Position numbers and translations under genes: made by a program | Notes under the pieces: generated by a model | Told to the model about the DNA's origin: nothing | The model's database searches: none | The model's input: the letters and a program-made list of their open reading frames with translations, nothing else | Assembly (NCBI RefSeq): GCF_032854445.1 | Contig: NC_088300.1 | Coordinates: forward strand, 57,136,984-57,200,983 | DNA from: Liolophura sinensis | Taxonomy: Eukaryota > Mollusca > Polyplacophora > Chitonida > Chitonidae | DNA: 64,000 bases | Direction: 5' to 3' | Shown here: positions 1 through 14,000 of the stretch, one piece after another | Layout of the letters: each line of letters begins with the position of its first letter | Numbering within the stretch: position 1 is the stretch's first letter

Positions 1-77
1 GAATTTACACTTGTTTTTGCTAGACTTACACATAATAATTATATCAGTATTCCTGTATTTCTGGTCATATGTTTCAG

Positions 78-2339
78 GGCTTGCAGTGTAACCCACGTCA
101 CTGGCCATGCCTGGATAATGTGATCACAGTCCTCTATGTCCTCAATGATTATTGGCGTGAGTTACTTCAAAACACTTGGATGGTGATAACATGATTTCAT
201 TAAAGGAGAAGAAAACTTAAAAAAAAATGACACTATAGGCTGAATAGAGCTTGCATTGCCTGCTGCATAATTTTGCGATTTTTCCTCGCCATACAGGTAA
301 AGCCTGAAAACAGCAAAGCTGGCATAAATCGCTGAGTCCATCGCATCCACCATCTTCAACACCCTGTAATTGATGCTGGGGGTGTGTTGCCTCTCGGCCA
401 ATGAGAGTTGTTTAAACTGCCGGCTTGTTTGTGTAAAGTTGGAACCTATGTCCAATATTCTGGTTTCCCGATCGTCAAGCGGAAGATGAACTGTACTGGT
501 CGCTACCTTCTGGGAAGTTCCACCAGAAAAGTACGAACTGCACTTCGGCGGTTTCTGACGAAATTCTCCTAACACAGAAGACCTCAGGACTAGTTCTTAG
601 GCAAAATAGAGTTGCCCACAGCAGATTTTGGCGCTGACTTAATTTATTCATTTATCAACTTGAAGTATATATGAGAATTGTTTTATGGCATGCACCTGCA
701 AGGAAATGCATACTCTTTTCACTATAGTTCCACTATTGGTGTATTCTGTATTGTACAAAAGATTTGTATATTGTGGTTTTAATTTCCATGATTGAATGTT
801 CAGATGCTAAGGCCATATTAAAGTGTGAAGTTGAACATCGCCATAAGGATTGAATGCAATGGCTGATGTCTGCAAATAGAATCTTGTAACAGGTTGTTCT
901 TCCTACATTGTAGATTGTCTGAGTTATATTGCCCAAGCTCTGGAGAGAGACAGTGGCTACACAAAAGGCCTGGCAATCCGTAGACAGATCTTCAAGGAGC
1001 ATGCTGCATTAAAGAAAGACACAGAGTACTTCTTCAAGCTCTGGTTGGTAGTGATAATGTTCATGTAGTTGGTTTGTTTTTCACTTTTTAGATTTCTGTT
1101 GAGTGTTGAATTTATTTCCTAAGCTTTTTGTTTGAATATTGATAGATCTCTGTGAAGAAATTATGGTTCTGTAAAGTGTTCAGAAAAATCAGCATTATTG
1201 CATATTACATTCTAAAATGAATTTTTTTTTCTTATTTGTTTGAACCAAACAGACGTACTAAAAAGACAGGTGAAGGTTCAAACTCGGCCATGGACATTAA
1301 ATGACATTAAATAAGGATCCAGTAAATAAGTCAGATGGATTGAGGAAACCAGATTTTCCTGTTTTCTGACACAAAACATGTTCATTTATTTCAGTGATCC
1401 AGCAATTTTCCGGACAGAAGTGGACCAGACTGAAGCTGATGAGGTGAGCTTTACTATTACACTATTGATGTGTAGTGAGATGAAAAAGTCCATAAAACCA
1501 GTGATTATTTTTCAGAAAAGATATAATTAATGGAATGTGTTTGTCATTACAGTTTATTAATGAAGCCTTGGAAATGAGACAGAAAAGGAGAGAGCTGGCT
1601 AAAGTGGTGAAACCTCCACCTGTCAAACTTCCCACACTGGCTAACTACACGTAAGTTCTTTCACTAACTACTTCACCACAAACTGACTATGAATACCTTC
1701 TAGCTGTCAAACCAACCCACTCTGGCTAGCAAACTGTCACTGAATACCGCACCTTCCAGGTGTCAAACTACAGACCCTGGCTAACTACAGCAAGTTCTTT
1801 CACTACCCTAACTCCTCAACCGTTTCACATATGAAAGAGTAACTCTCAGTGCAGTTCATGGGCATTTTTATTTTGATTCTGGAGACAACACTACATTGGT
1901 TGGATTAGCAAATTACAGGACTTCACAAAAATTATAATTTTATCAGTCTTCATCCAATGTTTGCTTTCAAAATGTGCGTGAACAAAAGGTTGAAGAATTG
2001 CAGTAGCTGTATCACCACAAACTGACATTAAATACCATACTAGTACTTATTAAATCGTTACGACAGAAGTTTGAAATCTACTGACTCTAACTTTTTGCCA
2101 GATTTATTCATGGCTTTCCATAGATTTCAGAACTGTTATATACTGTACAGGTAATTACTTCGTACTGTTTGATGCAAGCAATCCTGTTCTTTTCCTTTAC
2201 TTTTGTATTGATTTCAAAGCCTTTATTACTTGTTATGTTTTGATTGTTTTTGATGATGTCAATGTTGAACAGCTGGCGGAGCCTTGGTCGCAGTCTGGTT
2301 GCCCTTTATGATTACATCACCCAGTCAGATCCCCCCAAG
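78..2339 (+). CDS. CABIN1: CABIN1 exons 1-5 (TPR region)
   Basis: Exons: 78-156, 914-1043, 1395-1443, 1553-1650, 2273-2339. They encode visible residues 1-141: [14 protein letters not shown], then [20 protein letters not shown], then the conserved stretch ending [20 protein letters not shown]. The helical pairs are TPR-like, and vertebrate cabin-1 has its N-terminal TPR array here. Exon 1 ends in phase 1 at GTGAGT. The exon 2 donor at 1044 was chosen over the GT at 1048 because only the former joins to give LCDPAIF in frame. Intron 1 (157-913) holds a TTAA-bordered repeat, listed separately. Confidence 0.94.
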
Positions 2340-5300
2340 GTATGATTTCAGTCCTGCATCATGTTGAATAAACTGTCAAAACAAAAAACTAAATTTTGAT
2401 AAAAGAATACTATGATTCTTCAAGCTCTTTGCATGTTTGCGAGATGTTTATTTAAGCATATTTTGTGTAACCTGAAAAAACTATACTTTTTGCAAAGCCC
2501 TGAAAATGGCCAACCTAGCTAATGAAGATTTATCTCGGAAATAGAATAATTTCTTTTAATGTTGTTGAATGAATGTTGCTCCTTTATCGAGTAAAGGTTG
2601 AGGAATTAGAGTGATAAGTGAAAGCTCCATGTCAATAAAAATTAGTTTGTAGCTTGAGTGGTAAAAAGACTTTTTCTTTCAGAGCCTGGCCTTAAGGATA
2701 GATCTGTCAGCCTATGGGCCATCAGCTCCAGAGACTAGGTCAGTTACAGAACCTTTGGGTGGGGATTTAGGGCTTAATCCAGCATCAGCAGAAGAGAAGC
2801 TCACTGACAACCTTTGTCCACCCAACATAAACATGGAGGTGGACCAGACTTCTGATATTGACAAGCCAGCAAGGGAGATAACTGAGCCACCAGTCTTGGA
2901 GAAAGGTGAAGGGTATGACCTTCCAGCATCCAGTCTGCCAAGCACTGTCCCTATACCAGATGGCCCAGCCCAATCTGACCCCATCACCACGGTGCAAGGA
3001 GCTGATGGAGCAGAGACCAAGGCCAAGGGAGAAGCTGCTGTGGATGTTGCTATGGAGACAGATGCCCCCGCACATACTGTGCCAGCAGAAGGTAGTTATG
3101 GACAATCCTTTCAAACCTATCTTAATGTTAAAGACACTTCATAATGTAGCTGTAGTGTTGTAAATATTGTAGTACCAGTATATGTAATACTCTACTCAGG
3201 TATTTTGTTTCAGTGCCCATCTTCAAGTTGTATGGTCTCATAAATTTGCTGTTATGTACAATACATTTTACAAGAATTAACATATTTTGAAGGTAAACAA
3301 AAGGTGCTCACTGGAGATTAACTCCAAGCCATGTAATCTTGACTGCTGTGTTGAATAAGTGTAATGTACATGTACACTTTCACTTCAGTGGCCTTGCAGG
3401 ACCATCCTGTAACTATGGAGGCTGGAGAGGGAGGAGGATCCAAGAAGGGGACAAAGAGGAAGCGTTTACAGCTGGATCACGGCACGAAACGCCGTTCCGC
3501 TCGGGTAAAAACATTATTTCAGTAATGTTTTACTCATGTGTAAAAAGAGTTATTCCAACATTCAGTGGTGTGATTAAAGTTGGAATAACTTCCTGATGAC
3601 GTCAGAGATCCTAACCTCTGATAGCATGGTCCATAAAGGCCACATTAGAATTCAAATTTTAAAACGTCTTTAACTCTTTCCACAAATATCTGAAAAAGTA
3701 TATGAAAGTATATTTATGCACAGTTTTAAGTGATATTTAGTGGTGGTTCGATTTTTTGAGGCCTTTTCCTTTAAACATGTTTTTGTCATATTATGGCTGC
3801 AAATATTTCCTAAGTGGTGTAAATTCATAATGATTCAGTCAGGCCTGAATCATTCAGTGAATTTGGTTGAGTGGCATAACATAAAGATCGGTTACGAGAT
3901 GTCAGTCCTATGTATCCAGTTGCTTGTGTGGTTTGCATCACTGACTGTCATGCTACCTGTTCTTGCATACATTTTTGTTTGTAAATTGTATCCTGTAACT
4001 ATTGACTTGTCATTCACTTGGTATGGTTGAAGGATAGGTGTAAACATTCCAAAACTCACTGTTAGATTTATGACTTGATGACATTTTTCCCCTAGGTGAG
4101 GAATACAAACAAGAAGAAGGAAGATGAGACAATCAATTTTCATGACCTGCTTCAGAAATTTCTACCCTCCAGTCTCATGTAAGTTGTGTTAACTTTTTGT
4201 GTGGTGTAATTGGGTTATTTTGTAGCCATACCTTCGATCTGAGTCCATACCAGCAGGTCTGTTCAGTGCCTTGACAACATTAATAGCCATTCCATGCCTG
4301 CTTATATCAAGGTGCATCCACAGGCAAAGAATATCACTCTTTTGGACAGATTTTTAGTTATCTCATATACAGGTGAAAGACATTAACTGAAAGACCTTGT
4401 AACTTTGATTACTGTCCTATATTAATCAACAGTTCACTAAGGTGCGTTCTGAGACAAGGAATAGCACTCTTTGGGCTGATTTTCAGTTTTATACATGTAC
4501 GTCATCTTGTTTAAAAGTGACAGCTGGAGTTAACTGCAAAACCTTGTCAGTGTGATCTTACACTAGTTGACAAGGTGTATTGTCAATTGGTTGTCAGTCT
4601 GTTAATTAGTATTGTTGTCTGTTGATTAGTATTGTTGTCTGGGTGATAACTGTTAGTGTGTTAACAGAGCTATGGTGTTATTTTTATAGTGATGCGGAGA
4701 TAAGTGCCTGTGGAAAAGGTGTCAGATTTTTAGGCTGCCATGGATGAATGCCTTTAATCTTTCTGTTACTCCAGTACAGACACACTTAGTTCACCAAACT
4801 GAAACACCAATCCAAAAGCATAAGGAGAGACAGTAATATAGCCCAGTTTTGTTCATCAAAGGTACAGACAATCCGGGAACATTCCTTATTTTTAGATGCT
4901 GGGTATGTAAAGGTTTTTTGATTTTTTAAGACACTATTTAGAAGTGTCTTAGTGCTTGTGTTGAAGGTCTAAGTTATGTCATCCAGAAATGGTTGGTTTA
5001 CAGGCAGGTGGTTGAACCAGAAGATGAAGATGCAGATGTGCAGTCTGCCGAGGAGGTGGATAAACAGACTGATGGACAGACAGACGGACAGTCACAAGGT
5101 AGTTGTCATCTAAAAGCGTCTTAAAATATAGTGTATGTAGTAGCTGAATTTTTGAATTCTTGGTTTTTCTAGTCTTATTAGACAGCACTGCTGTACGTGG
5201 GAAGGTGTACCAGCGACCTCCTTATGGACATGGGTTTCCCTCAGGCTCTGTCTGGTTTCCTCTCACCTTAATGCTAGCTGTCATCGTATAAGTGAAATAT

Positions 5301-8300
5301 GCTTGAGTACAGCATAAAACACAAATCAAGTAAGTAAATAAATAGACAGAAAAGAGCGTTAATCAATATTTGTTTTGGTGCTAAGTGTAGGTTTTAATAT
5401 TTTTTTCAAAATGGATGTAGAAATCAATCAACTCTTATGACTAAGTGACGATGAACATTGTGACATTGACACTAGCAAACCTAAACACATCAAGATAATC
5501 CTACATTAGTGATTGGTGCTAACTGATTGTATTCAGGTGTGCGTTGTACATCTTACATTACATGGAACATGATCATTACAGATGAAGCACCGGCCCTGAC
5601 AGATTGTACTCCCCTCACAGCCACAGAGGAGGCTGATGTGCGTGAATTTCTTCTCAAACAACAGAAAAATGCCGGGCTTGTCTCCATAATGAAGCATTAT
5701 TTACATTTCCTGTCAAAAAGGGACAACAGGAAGTGGTAAGATCTTCACATGGTTCTGGTTTCCAAAGTTGTGGTTTTGTAGCTGTCATTTGTCAAATCTT
5801 TGTTTACATGTAAGATGCAAAGGTCTCTGTGACCTAGTAGTTCAATAGCATGTCAAAACAGCACAATGACCCAGGAGCCTCTCACGAATGCAGTGGCTGT
5901 GAGTTTCAGTCCAGCTCATGCTGGCTTACTCTGTCTCTGTATGTGGGAGGGTTTGCCAGCAAACTCTGGTCAGTTACTAAAGCGATTACCATTAAAAACT
6001 CAAGTACATAGTGCATTTAATCATATATCGGCCAATAGTTCACTGGGGAGAAATTTTGTTGTGGGAGTTGGAAAAATGTCCAGCAACTTTTAGGGATCAA
6101 CAGGACGGTTGTCCTGCTCGCTTGTTTTCTAATTTCTGTCCCTGTGAGGGGCAAGAGTTAAGTTACGGAAATATCTTTAGAATGGATTATATTTAGGCTA
6201 TACATTTAACCTAATTCCTTGTTAATGAAAACCTTTAGCCTTCTTGTTTTGCTGTTTACCAGTTACTCTTGTGAAGATATGGAATTTTCCATTCATGTGC
6301 TTTTAGTATTATTAATTTCCTTTTCAGGCCAGATAATGTGAAGTGGACATATTTGGAGGTGTACAACCGAGTTCGAAAACATCTCAAGTTCCCAGACTGT
6401 CCAGAGTAGGGCTTATTGAATCTTGATGCATATCACTATGTGTGCTTAATAAGTGCATTTCACTGTTAGTGTTACCACCCCCGATAGCACATTTGGTAGA
6501 GTGTCCACTTCGGAGCGGTAGATCCAGGGTCAATCCTGGGTTGATTCACACCTAAGACCTTAAAAGTGGAAGTTGTAACTTCCTTGCTTGGTGTTCAGCA
6601 TGAAGGGGATAGTGCAACGACTGGTTGACCCGTATCAGTGTAATGGCTTGGGTAGGGGGCGACTTACTTGCCTTCTCAGTGATCTCACTTACTTGCCTTC
6701 TGAGGGAAGTCATCTCAGTGAAACAGCACTAGATAAAAGAGTGGTGCAAATGCATCCTACAACAAGGAGGCACATTACATGCACTCTGAGGATGTCTTCG
6801 TTGTCATATGACTGAATAATTGTTAAGTATAATGTTAAACCCCAAGCTCTCACTCACTCACTGTTAGTGTTTATTAAAAATTAAAACATATAAAAAGCTT
6901 GCAATCATAAATATTATTTCTCAGATTATTCAGTCCCTATGTTTCATTTAATTGGTGTTAAATGGAAAATTGTCTAAATTCAACTCAAGTTTCAAGTTAA
7001 ATACAGTTTTATTGTGACTGAGTGAGGTGTCATGTCTGGTGTCTTTCATGTTCAGATCTAGTATTGTTCATTGTAACTTGTAAATGGTTTCTGCTGATGG
7101 TAATGTTCTCCTTATGAGGTGCATCCACGGACATATTATAACTTGTGCGATTGCTTAGTGCTTGCTCAGGAGTGTTTCCATGGTTTATGGCTTAACAACA
7201 TCACTTCGCTGTGTGATTTGTGGAGAATTGAGACGGTAAACAAGGTCAAGGGCACTGTACTTACAATCCTGTTTTACACGATCCTGTTATACTTACAATC
7301 CTGTTATACACAATGAATCTTGGTCTGATGAACGATGAGGGAAGCATAAATTTATTAAAGTACAGTAGATAAATGATCTGCTTTGCTGTCATTCTGGCTA
7401 TTGTGTTTTTAAATTATGCTTTCTCAAAAAACAGTCATGTCACTTTCATCAGAATCCTGTGGATGTATCATCATCATATGCAATAAAAATTTGATAGGAT
7501 CAATCACGCTGAGGAAAAAGGTGAGTTTAGAGTTTGAACTCTTTTATCATTGAAGGTAACAAAAGTCCTACCGTACCATGTTACCAGCCCGAAATGTCAA
7601 GCAGAGTATTTTTTGATAACATTTTGTGTAACATGGGCTTCTGAAAAATCTATTACAAAAAGTTTAGACTAGACAAACAATAAAGAAAATTGAAGAGCTG
7701 AACATTTCTAAACTTAAGAAGTTTGTGAAGGAAAGATGTGTCATTTGTGCCTCCAGATCACGGTGAATCAGGTGATATGTAAATTAATGTCAACAAAAGC
7801 TGCCTCAAATTTGTGACCAGTTACATGATGCAATCTGACATTTTTTACCTTTAATGCCAAAAGAGTCACATGTTCCTGGAAACACTGTATTAAACCAAAG
7901 AAACTGCGATAAAATTATCTTTGTCTCCAAACAAATGGTGATTATTAATCTATTTTGCTTCTACCTCTTTATAGTTCAGAAAAACCTGACCCTGGAACTA
8001 AAGCCAATGCTAAGGTGAGAGGCAAAGTAGTTTAAGGAGGAGATGGAAATGTGGGTTGAAAGTAAAAAGAGCAATTCTTCTGCTGATTAGTACATTGCCA
8101 CTGTTTTGCATTAAATATCCTTGACTTCATCATTAAACCCCACAGTCAATACCATTTATTTTCAATCAACCGTCAATTCAGCTGAGGTGTTTGACTGACC
8201 AAAATTTGTAGCACAGTGGTTTCTATAAATCATCATATTACTATTCCTGTTATCTGTGTCAGATGTGCCTGGTGTACATGGAGTTGAAGCTGGACCATTG

Positions 8301-9805
8301 GCTATCACAGAAAGTCAAACCTGTACCCTCCCCAGGGCCTCCTACTGGATCACCCAGAAAGTAAGTGTCACAAAACAGGACTGCATCTCCATGTATAAAT
8401 GCGTAAGTTCCGTATGAGGTGTCTTACTATGGTGTTTTCATATGATCAACTCATTCTCTTCTCGAATGGTTTCAAGATTAAATGTCTATTAAGTTCACAA
8501 TAATGGTAAAAAAAAATGTAAAGGAAAGTATTGGATTTGAACCCTACACTGCCAAGCATCATTTACAATTGGCCAAGTACTGAAGACTAGAATAGAGATT
8601 AGGCAGAAATTGGCTGATTATGACCTCACTCCCCTACACCAGGAATTCCCCAGTGATGTCACCTGTGCTGGGAGCTGACTTCCCTGGCCCGCACTTCAAG
8701 GATGACATCTGGTTTCTCTGCGCTATGATTGGTTACTCTCAGATACTGGAGGAGTTCTGGGCGGAGCATACCATCCGAGGTGAGAAATGGAGGTTATCAC
8801 CCCACTCTATGGCGGCTGTGCAGTCATTATTATTATAAGTTCTATTAATTTCAGGTAATAAAATACCCTAAAATGACCCTAGATTTTGTACATGACTGAC
8901 TTGCCCATTTTTCCTGATTCTGAGAGTTCTAGGAAACACCATAGAATGTTGTAATTTCAAACAGAAAGGTATTGTTACTGTTTGATGTATGAATATATAT
9001 ATATAATGGGTTTTTTTTTGTCTTGTTTTAATTTGAAAGTGTATTGGTTGAGGGCCCGATTCAGCATATTGTCCAACAACATGGATGATGCCATGGGCTG
9101 GTTTGATATGGTGAGTTGGTATTTCCGTTGTAAATTATTTGTCCTGATCAAATTCAAGTGGCTTAAAGCTTTGTACATAACCTGTTCATCAACTTGGTTC
9201 ATTGATAAGTTAAGAAATTTTCAGTGTACTTTTGTAGTTCCTTATTGATTAAACCTAATTTTAAGTTAGTGCCAAATGTGATCATCAGTTAAGTAAGCTA
9301 TCCACTTACCAGTGACTGTGTTTGAATTCATTTTGAACTTGATAGACAGTTTTGTCAATTACTGTAATAGCTAAGGTGGTTTTGATATAATGTACTTCAT
9401 GAAATTACACAGCTGTTTTCATGCCAGCACAGTCATGATTGTATCTTGTTGTAGACAAGTTCATACCTAAAGTACGCTGCTGAAAATCAGAACTTGTCTG
9501 AGGTACTGGTGTACCAGTGTACTGTGGATAATCGCATCTCTCAAGGTAGGGTCGCTTAAAGTTAGATCGATGTTGGGGTGGGGGTATTTCTAGCTAGACA
9601 GCTGAATTAGTAATGAGAAGAATTGCATCAAAAAAAAAGCTTTACTTTGTGAGTTAAAACAAAGCCAATGTGACTGGAAATTTATAGAAATATATCACCT
9701 GACAGTTTGCATGTTTGATGAAAGTTTGGACCTCTGGTTTTTCAATTAGAAACATGGATATCATTTTCCTTGTGTGTTTTGTAGTGAAATAAATACTTTC
9801 TGTGG

Positions 9806-9865
<60 letters not shown>

Positions 9866-11030
9866 ATATACTTATTTATCTATGTTAATATGACAGATCA
9901 AGTAAACAAGCAGTTGGAGTCATTAGAGAGATGTCAGTCACTGGAGGAAATACAGAAATTATATGATGACAAACAGTACCAGAAGGTTGTGGATTGTCTG
10001 CTTCAAACATTTAAACAACCTCAGACTAAACACCAGGTAGGTGTTTTTTTTAAATATTTATCATTTCTGTGGAGAACTCTCCTTATGTGTAAGCATCATA
10101 ATTACTGAGCTCCTGAACAAAACTACAGATAACGGTTATTGTCATTAACTCGGTTATGTATTTAAGAGAAGAAGTATTTCTGTTTAAATAAATACTTCAT
10201 GTCATGTACTTGTGAAAGTCATTTTGTCTGTTCTGTTGGTGCAGTATGTCCTGGGAGATCATTTTATGAACGAATGCAAGATCAAACCTGGGGTGGGTCA
10301 TACCAAAGACTTTTAAAATGGTACTTGCTGCTGCCTTGTTTGGCACTCAGCGCTGAGAGGCTAGAGCAATGACTGGTTGGCCCGATGTCAGTATAATGTG
10401 ACTGGTGTCTGTGGCATGACACTTCAGTGGCGGTAGCACTTTGGTGGCACGAACTCGCTCTGCCTCAAAAAGACACAACATATATAAATAAACATAATGA
10501 CTCCTCCTCCTCGTCAAATGACTGAACAGTTGTTAAGTACGACGTTAAATCCCAGGGATACATACTTGCCTACGTACGAATGACCAAACGAATGAAAGAA
10601 TGTAATTATGTAGTAAACCTATAGTAGGGAATTCTCAGTGTTCTTTATGTGATTTTATGCACCCAGTATATCATTAGCATAGAAATTGTTTTAAGGGAGT
10701 GGTTCATTGTTCACCCCGACTCTCGTTTTCCCCAGCGCCGTGAGAGCGACAGCATACCTGAACGTCATGCACAGTTGTTGCTTCTCCAGGATTCCCTGTT
10801 CAAGCTTAATGATTTACAGGTAAGATTCCTGTATCCATTTTATTGTCTCGAAGTATGATAATACATTTAAATAAAGGTAGGTTGACTTCTTTTTTGGCTC
10901 ATTTTGTGGATAAATTGATAATTGAATTTCTGTAAAAAAAAAAAATGAACTGAATTTCTAAGAAATTAAGGAGATAAAAATGCCAACAAAACAGTATTTT
11001 TAAGTGAAAGCTTCAGAAAAGTATTCATTT

Positions 11031-11081
<51 letters not shown>

Positions 11082-14000
11082 GTATGTGTATTGCTGATAT
11101 ATCAGTTTTGTTTAACATTTAATTTCAGAAATAATTTATCCTTGTACATGAAGTTGTATTTGAAGTTTGATATATTTTTTCAGAAATGTATATTCTGGGG
11201 TGAGGAGATATTGAATGAGGCCTTGCAGCATTATCGTCATGCGTTTGGCTCATTCAGAGAAGAGTGGGGAGCCACCCTTACACAAGTGTTTGCTGGAATC
11301 AACAAGTGAGCACTCTACTTATGGTTTTGAAGGGTTTTTTTTACTGAAGTGAGATAAACAGTTCATAACTTTTGATAAGTACATGTAATCTCTTAAAAGA
11401 TTAGTTACTGCTTTAAAACACATTTAGGGCTCTTGCTGGCGCAGATGGTTAATGCACTAGCTCGTTGAGTCTGGCAAGGTCTGTTTGAAGGTTTATAGTG
11501 GCTGTTTTATTTGACAGGTGTGTGTCAAAAGAAGCAGGTATAATAGGCACTTTACCCAATACCAGCCTGGTTCGTCTGACTCACAACCTTATACATATCA
11601 TAGAGATGCTGATGGATACCCCAGACTGTATCACAGTGGTGCCTGTAGACACAGCTCTGCCCTGGATACTGCTGTACAAACTGATCAAACAGTAAGTAAT
11701 TGTGTAGATACCCCAGACTGTATCACTGTAGTGCATGTAAACACAGCTCTGCCCTGGATACATGCAGTACAAACTGATCAGACAATAAGTAACTATGTAG
11801 ATACCCCAAACTGTATCACTGTAGTGCCTGTAGACACAGCCCTGCGCTGGATACAGCTGTATAAACTGATCAGACTGTATCACTGTAGTGCCTGTAGGCA
11901 TGTCCCTGCCTTAGATACTGTGTACAAACTGATCATACAGTAAGTAACTGTGTAGTTACCCCAGACTGTATCACTGTAAACACAGCTCTGCCTTAGGTAC
12001 TGCTGTACACACTGATCAAACAGGAAATAACTGTGTAGATACCCCAGACTGTATCACTGTAGTGCCTGTAGACACTCCCCAGTCCTAGATACTGTGTACA
12101 GACTGATCAAACAGTAAGTGACTGTGTAGATACCCCAGACTGTATCCCTGTAGTGCCTATAGATACAGTCATAGATACCCCAGACTGTACCCCTGTGGTG
12201 CCTATAGATACAGTCATAGATACCCAAGACTATATCCCTATAGTGCCTATAGACACAGTCATAGATACCCCAGACTGTACCCCTGTGGTGCCTATAGATA
12301 CAGCCATAGATACCCAAGACTATATCCCTATAGTGCCTATAGGCACAGCCATAGATACCCCATACTATACCCCTGTGGTGCCTGTAGATACAGTCATAGA
12401 TACCCAAGACAAAATCCCTGTAGTGCCCATAGACACAGTCTCAAATACCCCAGACTGTATCACTGTAGTGCCTATGGACACAGGCATAGATACCCCAGAC
12501 TGTATCTTCATGTAGCACTTCTGTTGGTAAGTCAGCTTTATTAACATTTTTTATTAGTGTGTTGAATTCATGTATTTTATTATTTTCTGTTTCCAGTGAG
12601 GAAACCAAGCTGCATGCTCTGAGTGTGGGTGATGGGAATGACGCTCTGGAGGGGGCCATCACCTCTTCTTTCATGCTGCTGAATGTGGCCCATGAATACC
12701 TGGGCAGGTGAGCGTGGAAGAGGAGCATTGTTGAATTTGCTAGAAAAAAAGGGTGTGCTCATATTGTTGAAAAATAGCAAGCATGGCAAACAGCTGATAC
12801 TTCTATAACACACCTGGATAAAAATCAGCTTCACAGAAAACAAACTGGCCTCTAAATATGATGCAATTTAAAGACTTCATGCACTGAATCAAAATTCATA
12901 AAAGGGTACTTTTTACATTTCTTAATTGTCGGAAAAACTTCTATAGTAATTCACATTTATGTACATAAAAGAAGTCCAGAAAATTACAGAATCCATGTTA
13001 CCGTGTGTGTGTGATTTTTTTTTCATTTACATTTTTGTTTTTTGCCTGTCAAGGCGTTCTTGGTGTACCAATTCTGATGGCCTTCTGCTCAAGTTTGTGA
13101 TGGATGTGCTTCGTGAGGAGATGTCAGTGGACAGGAGCAAGATGTCAGCTGTGTTTAGAGAGGAAATTAACCAAGCGTTTGAGCAGTGCTCTCTTTGCCT
13201 CTATGGTCACCCTAACAAAAAGTCTCGGGTCAAGCACCTGCAGGATCATGGCTGCTCTCAGGTAAATCTGCCTCACATCCATTGAGCAGTGCTCTCTTTG
13301 CCTGTATGGTCACCCTAGCAAAAAGTCTCGGGTCAAGCACCTGCAGGATCATGGCTGCTCTCAGGTAAATCTACCTCACATCCAATTGAGCAGTGCTCTC
13401 TTTGCCTGTATGGTCACCCTAACAAAAAGTCTCGGGTCAAGCACCTGCAGGATCATGGCTGCTCTCAGGTAAATCTACCTCACATCCAATTGAGCAGTGC
13501 TCTCTTTGCCTGTATGGTCACCCTAACAAAAAGTCTCGGGTCAAGCACCTGCAGGATCATGGCTGCTCTCAGGTAAATCTATCCCACATGGTGTTGAGCA
13601 CTGTTCCTTCTGCCTGTACGGTCACCCTAACAAAAAGTCTCGAATCAAGCACCTGGAAGATCATGGCTGCTAACAGGTTGATCACATGCATTACATTAGC
13701 TCCATGGAGTTCATGGCCATCCATGGTAGGTGCTACATGTAGAATTAATTACACAACAAGCTGTAATTGTTTTGTTCTGTTTTGCTTTTTGCACCTACAC
13801 AGTGTAAATTTTTGCATTTTCTGCTATTAGTTTGCCGTACTGGTAAAAGTGTGCTATGTGAATTGTACAGACATGTATCCTGAATTATGCTGGGTCCAGA
13901 TAGAAATTAATAACCAATGCATAGGTACACAGACATGCTGAACAATGGGAAGACGATGTATTTTTTTAATTTAGTGAGGTGGCGCTAGTGTGACTGAAGT

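Noticed and set aside
3399-3504. Alternative acceptor for CABIN1 exon 7 (AG before 3400)
   Set aside because: It gives an open but non-conserved frame; the acceptor before 3389 yields the conserved basic segment.
6407-6409. In-frame TAG right after CABIN1 exon 11 coding sequence
   Set aside because: A GTAGGG donor at 6406 removes it, and the phase-2 join to 7975 restores the conserved frame. Not a premature stop.
9654-9863. Minus-strand frame with a YIYIYI run
   Set aside because: It is the translation of a TA dinucleotide tract.
11614-12513. CRISPR-like look of a regular repeat array
   Set aside because: Units are contiguous tandem repeats without unique spacers, in a eukaryotic intron, and derive from an exon.
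11581-12547. Long open frames on both strands over the exon-20 array
   Set aside because: They follow from a 45-bp unit without stop codons. No start, splice or homology support for a separate protein.
13284-13677. Duplicated exon 22 copies as alternative coding exons
   Set aside because: Each has a donor but no convincing acceptor, and reading through hits a stop between copies.
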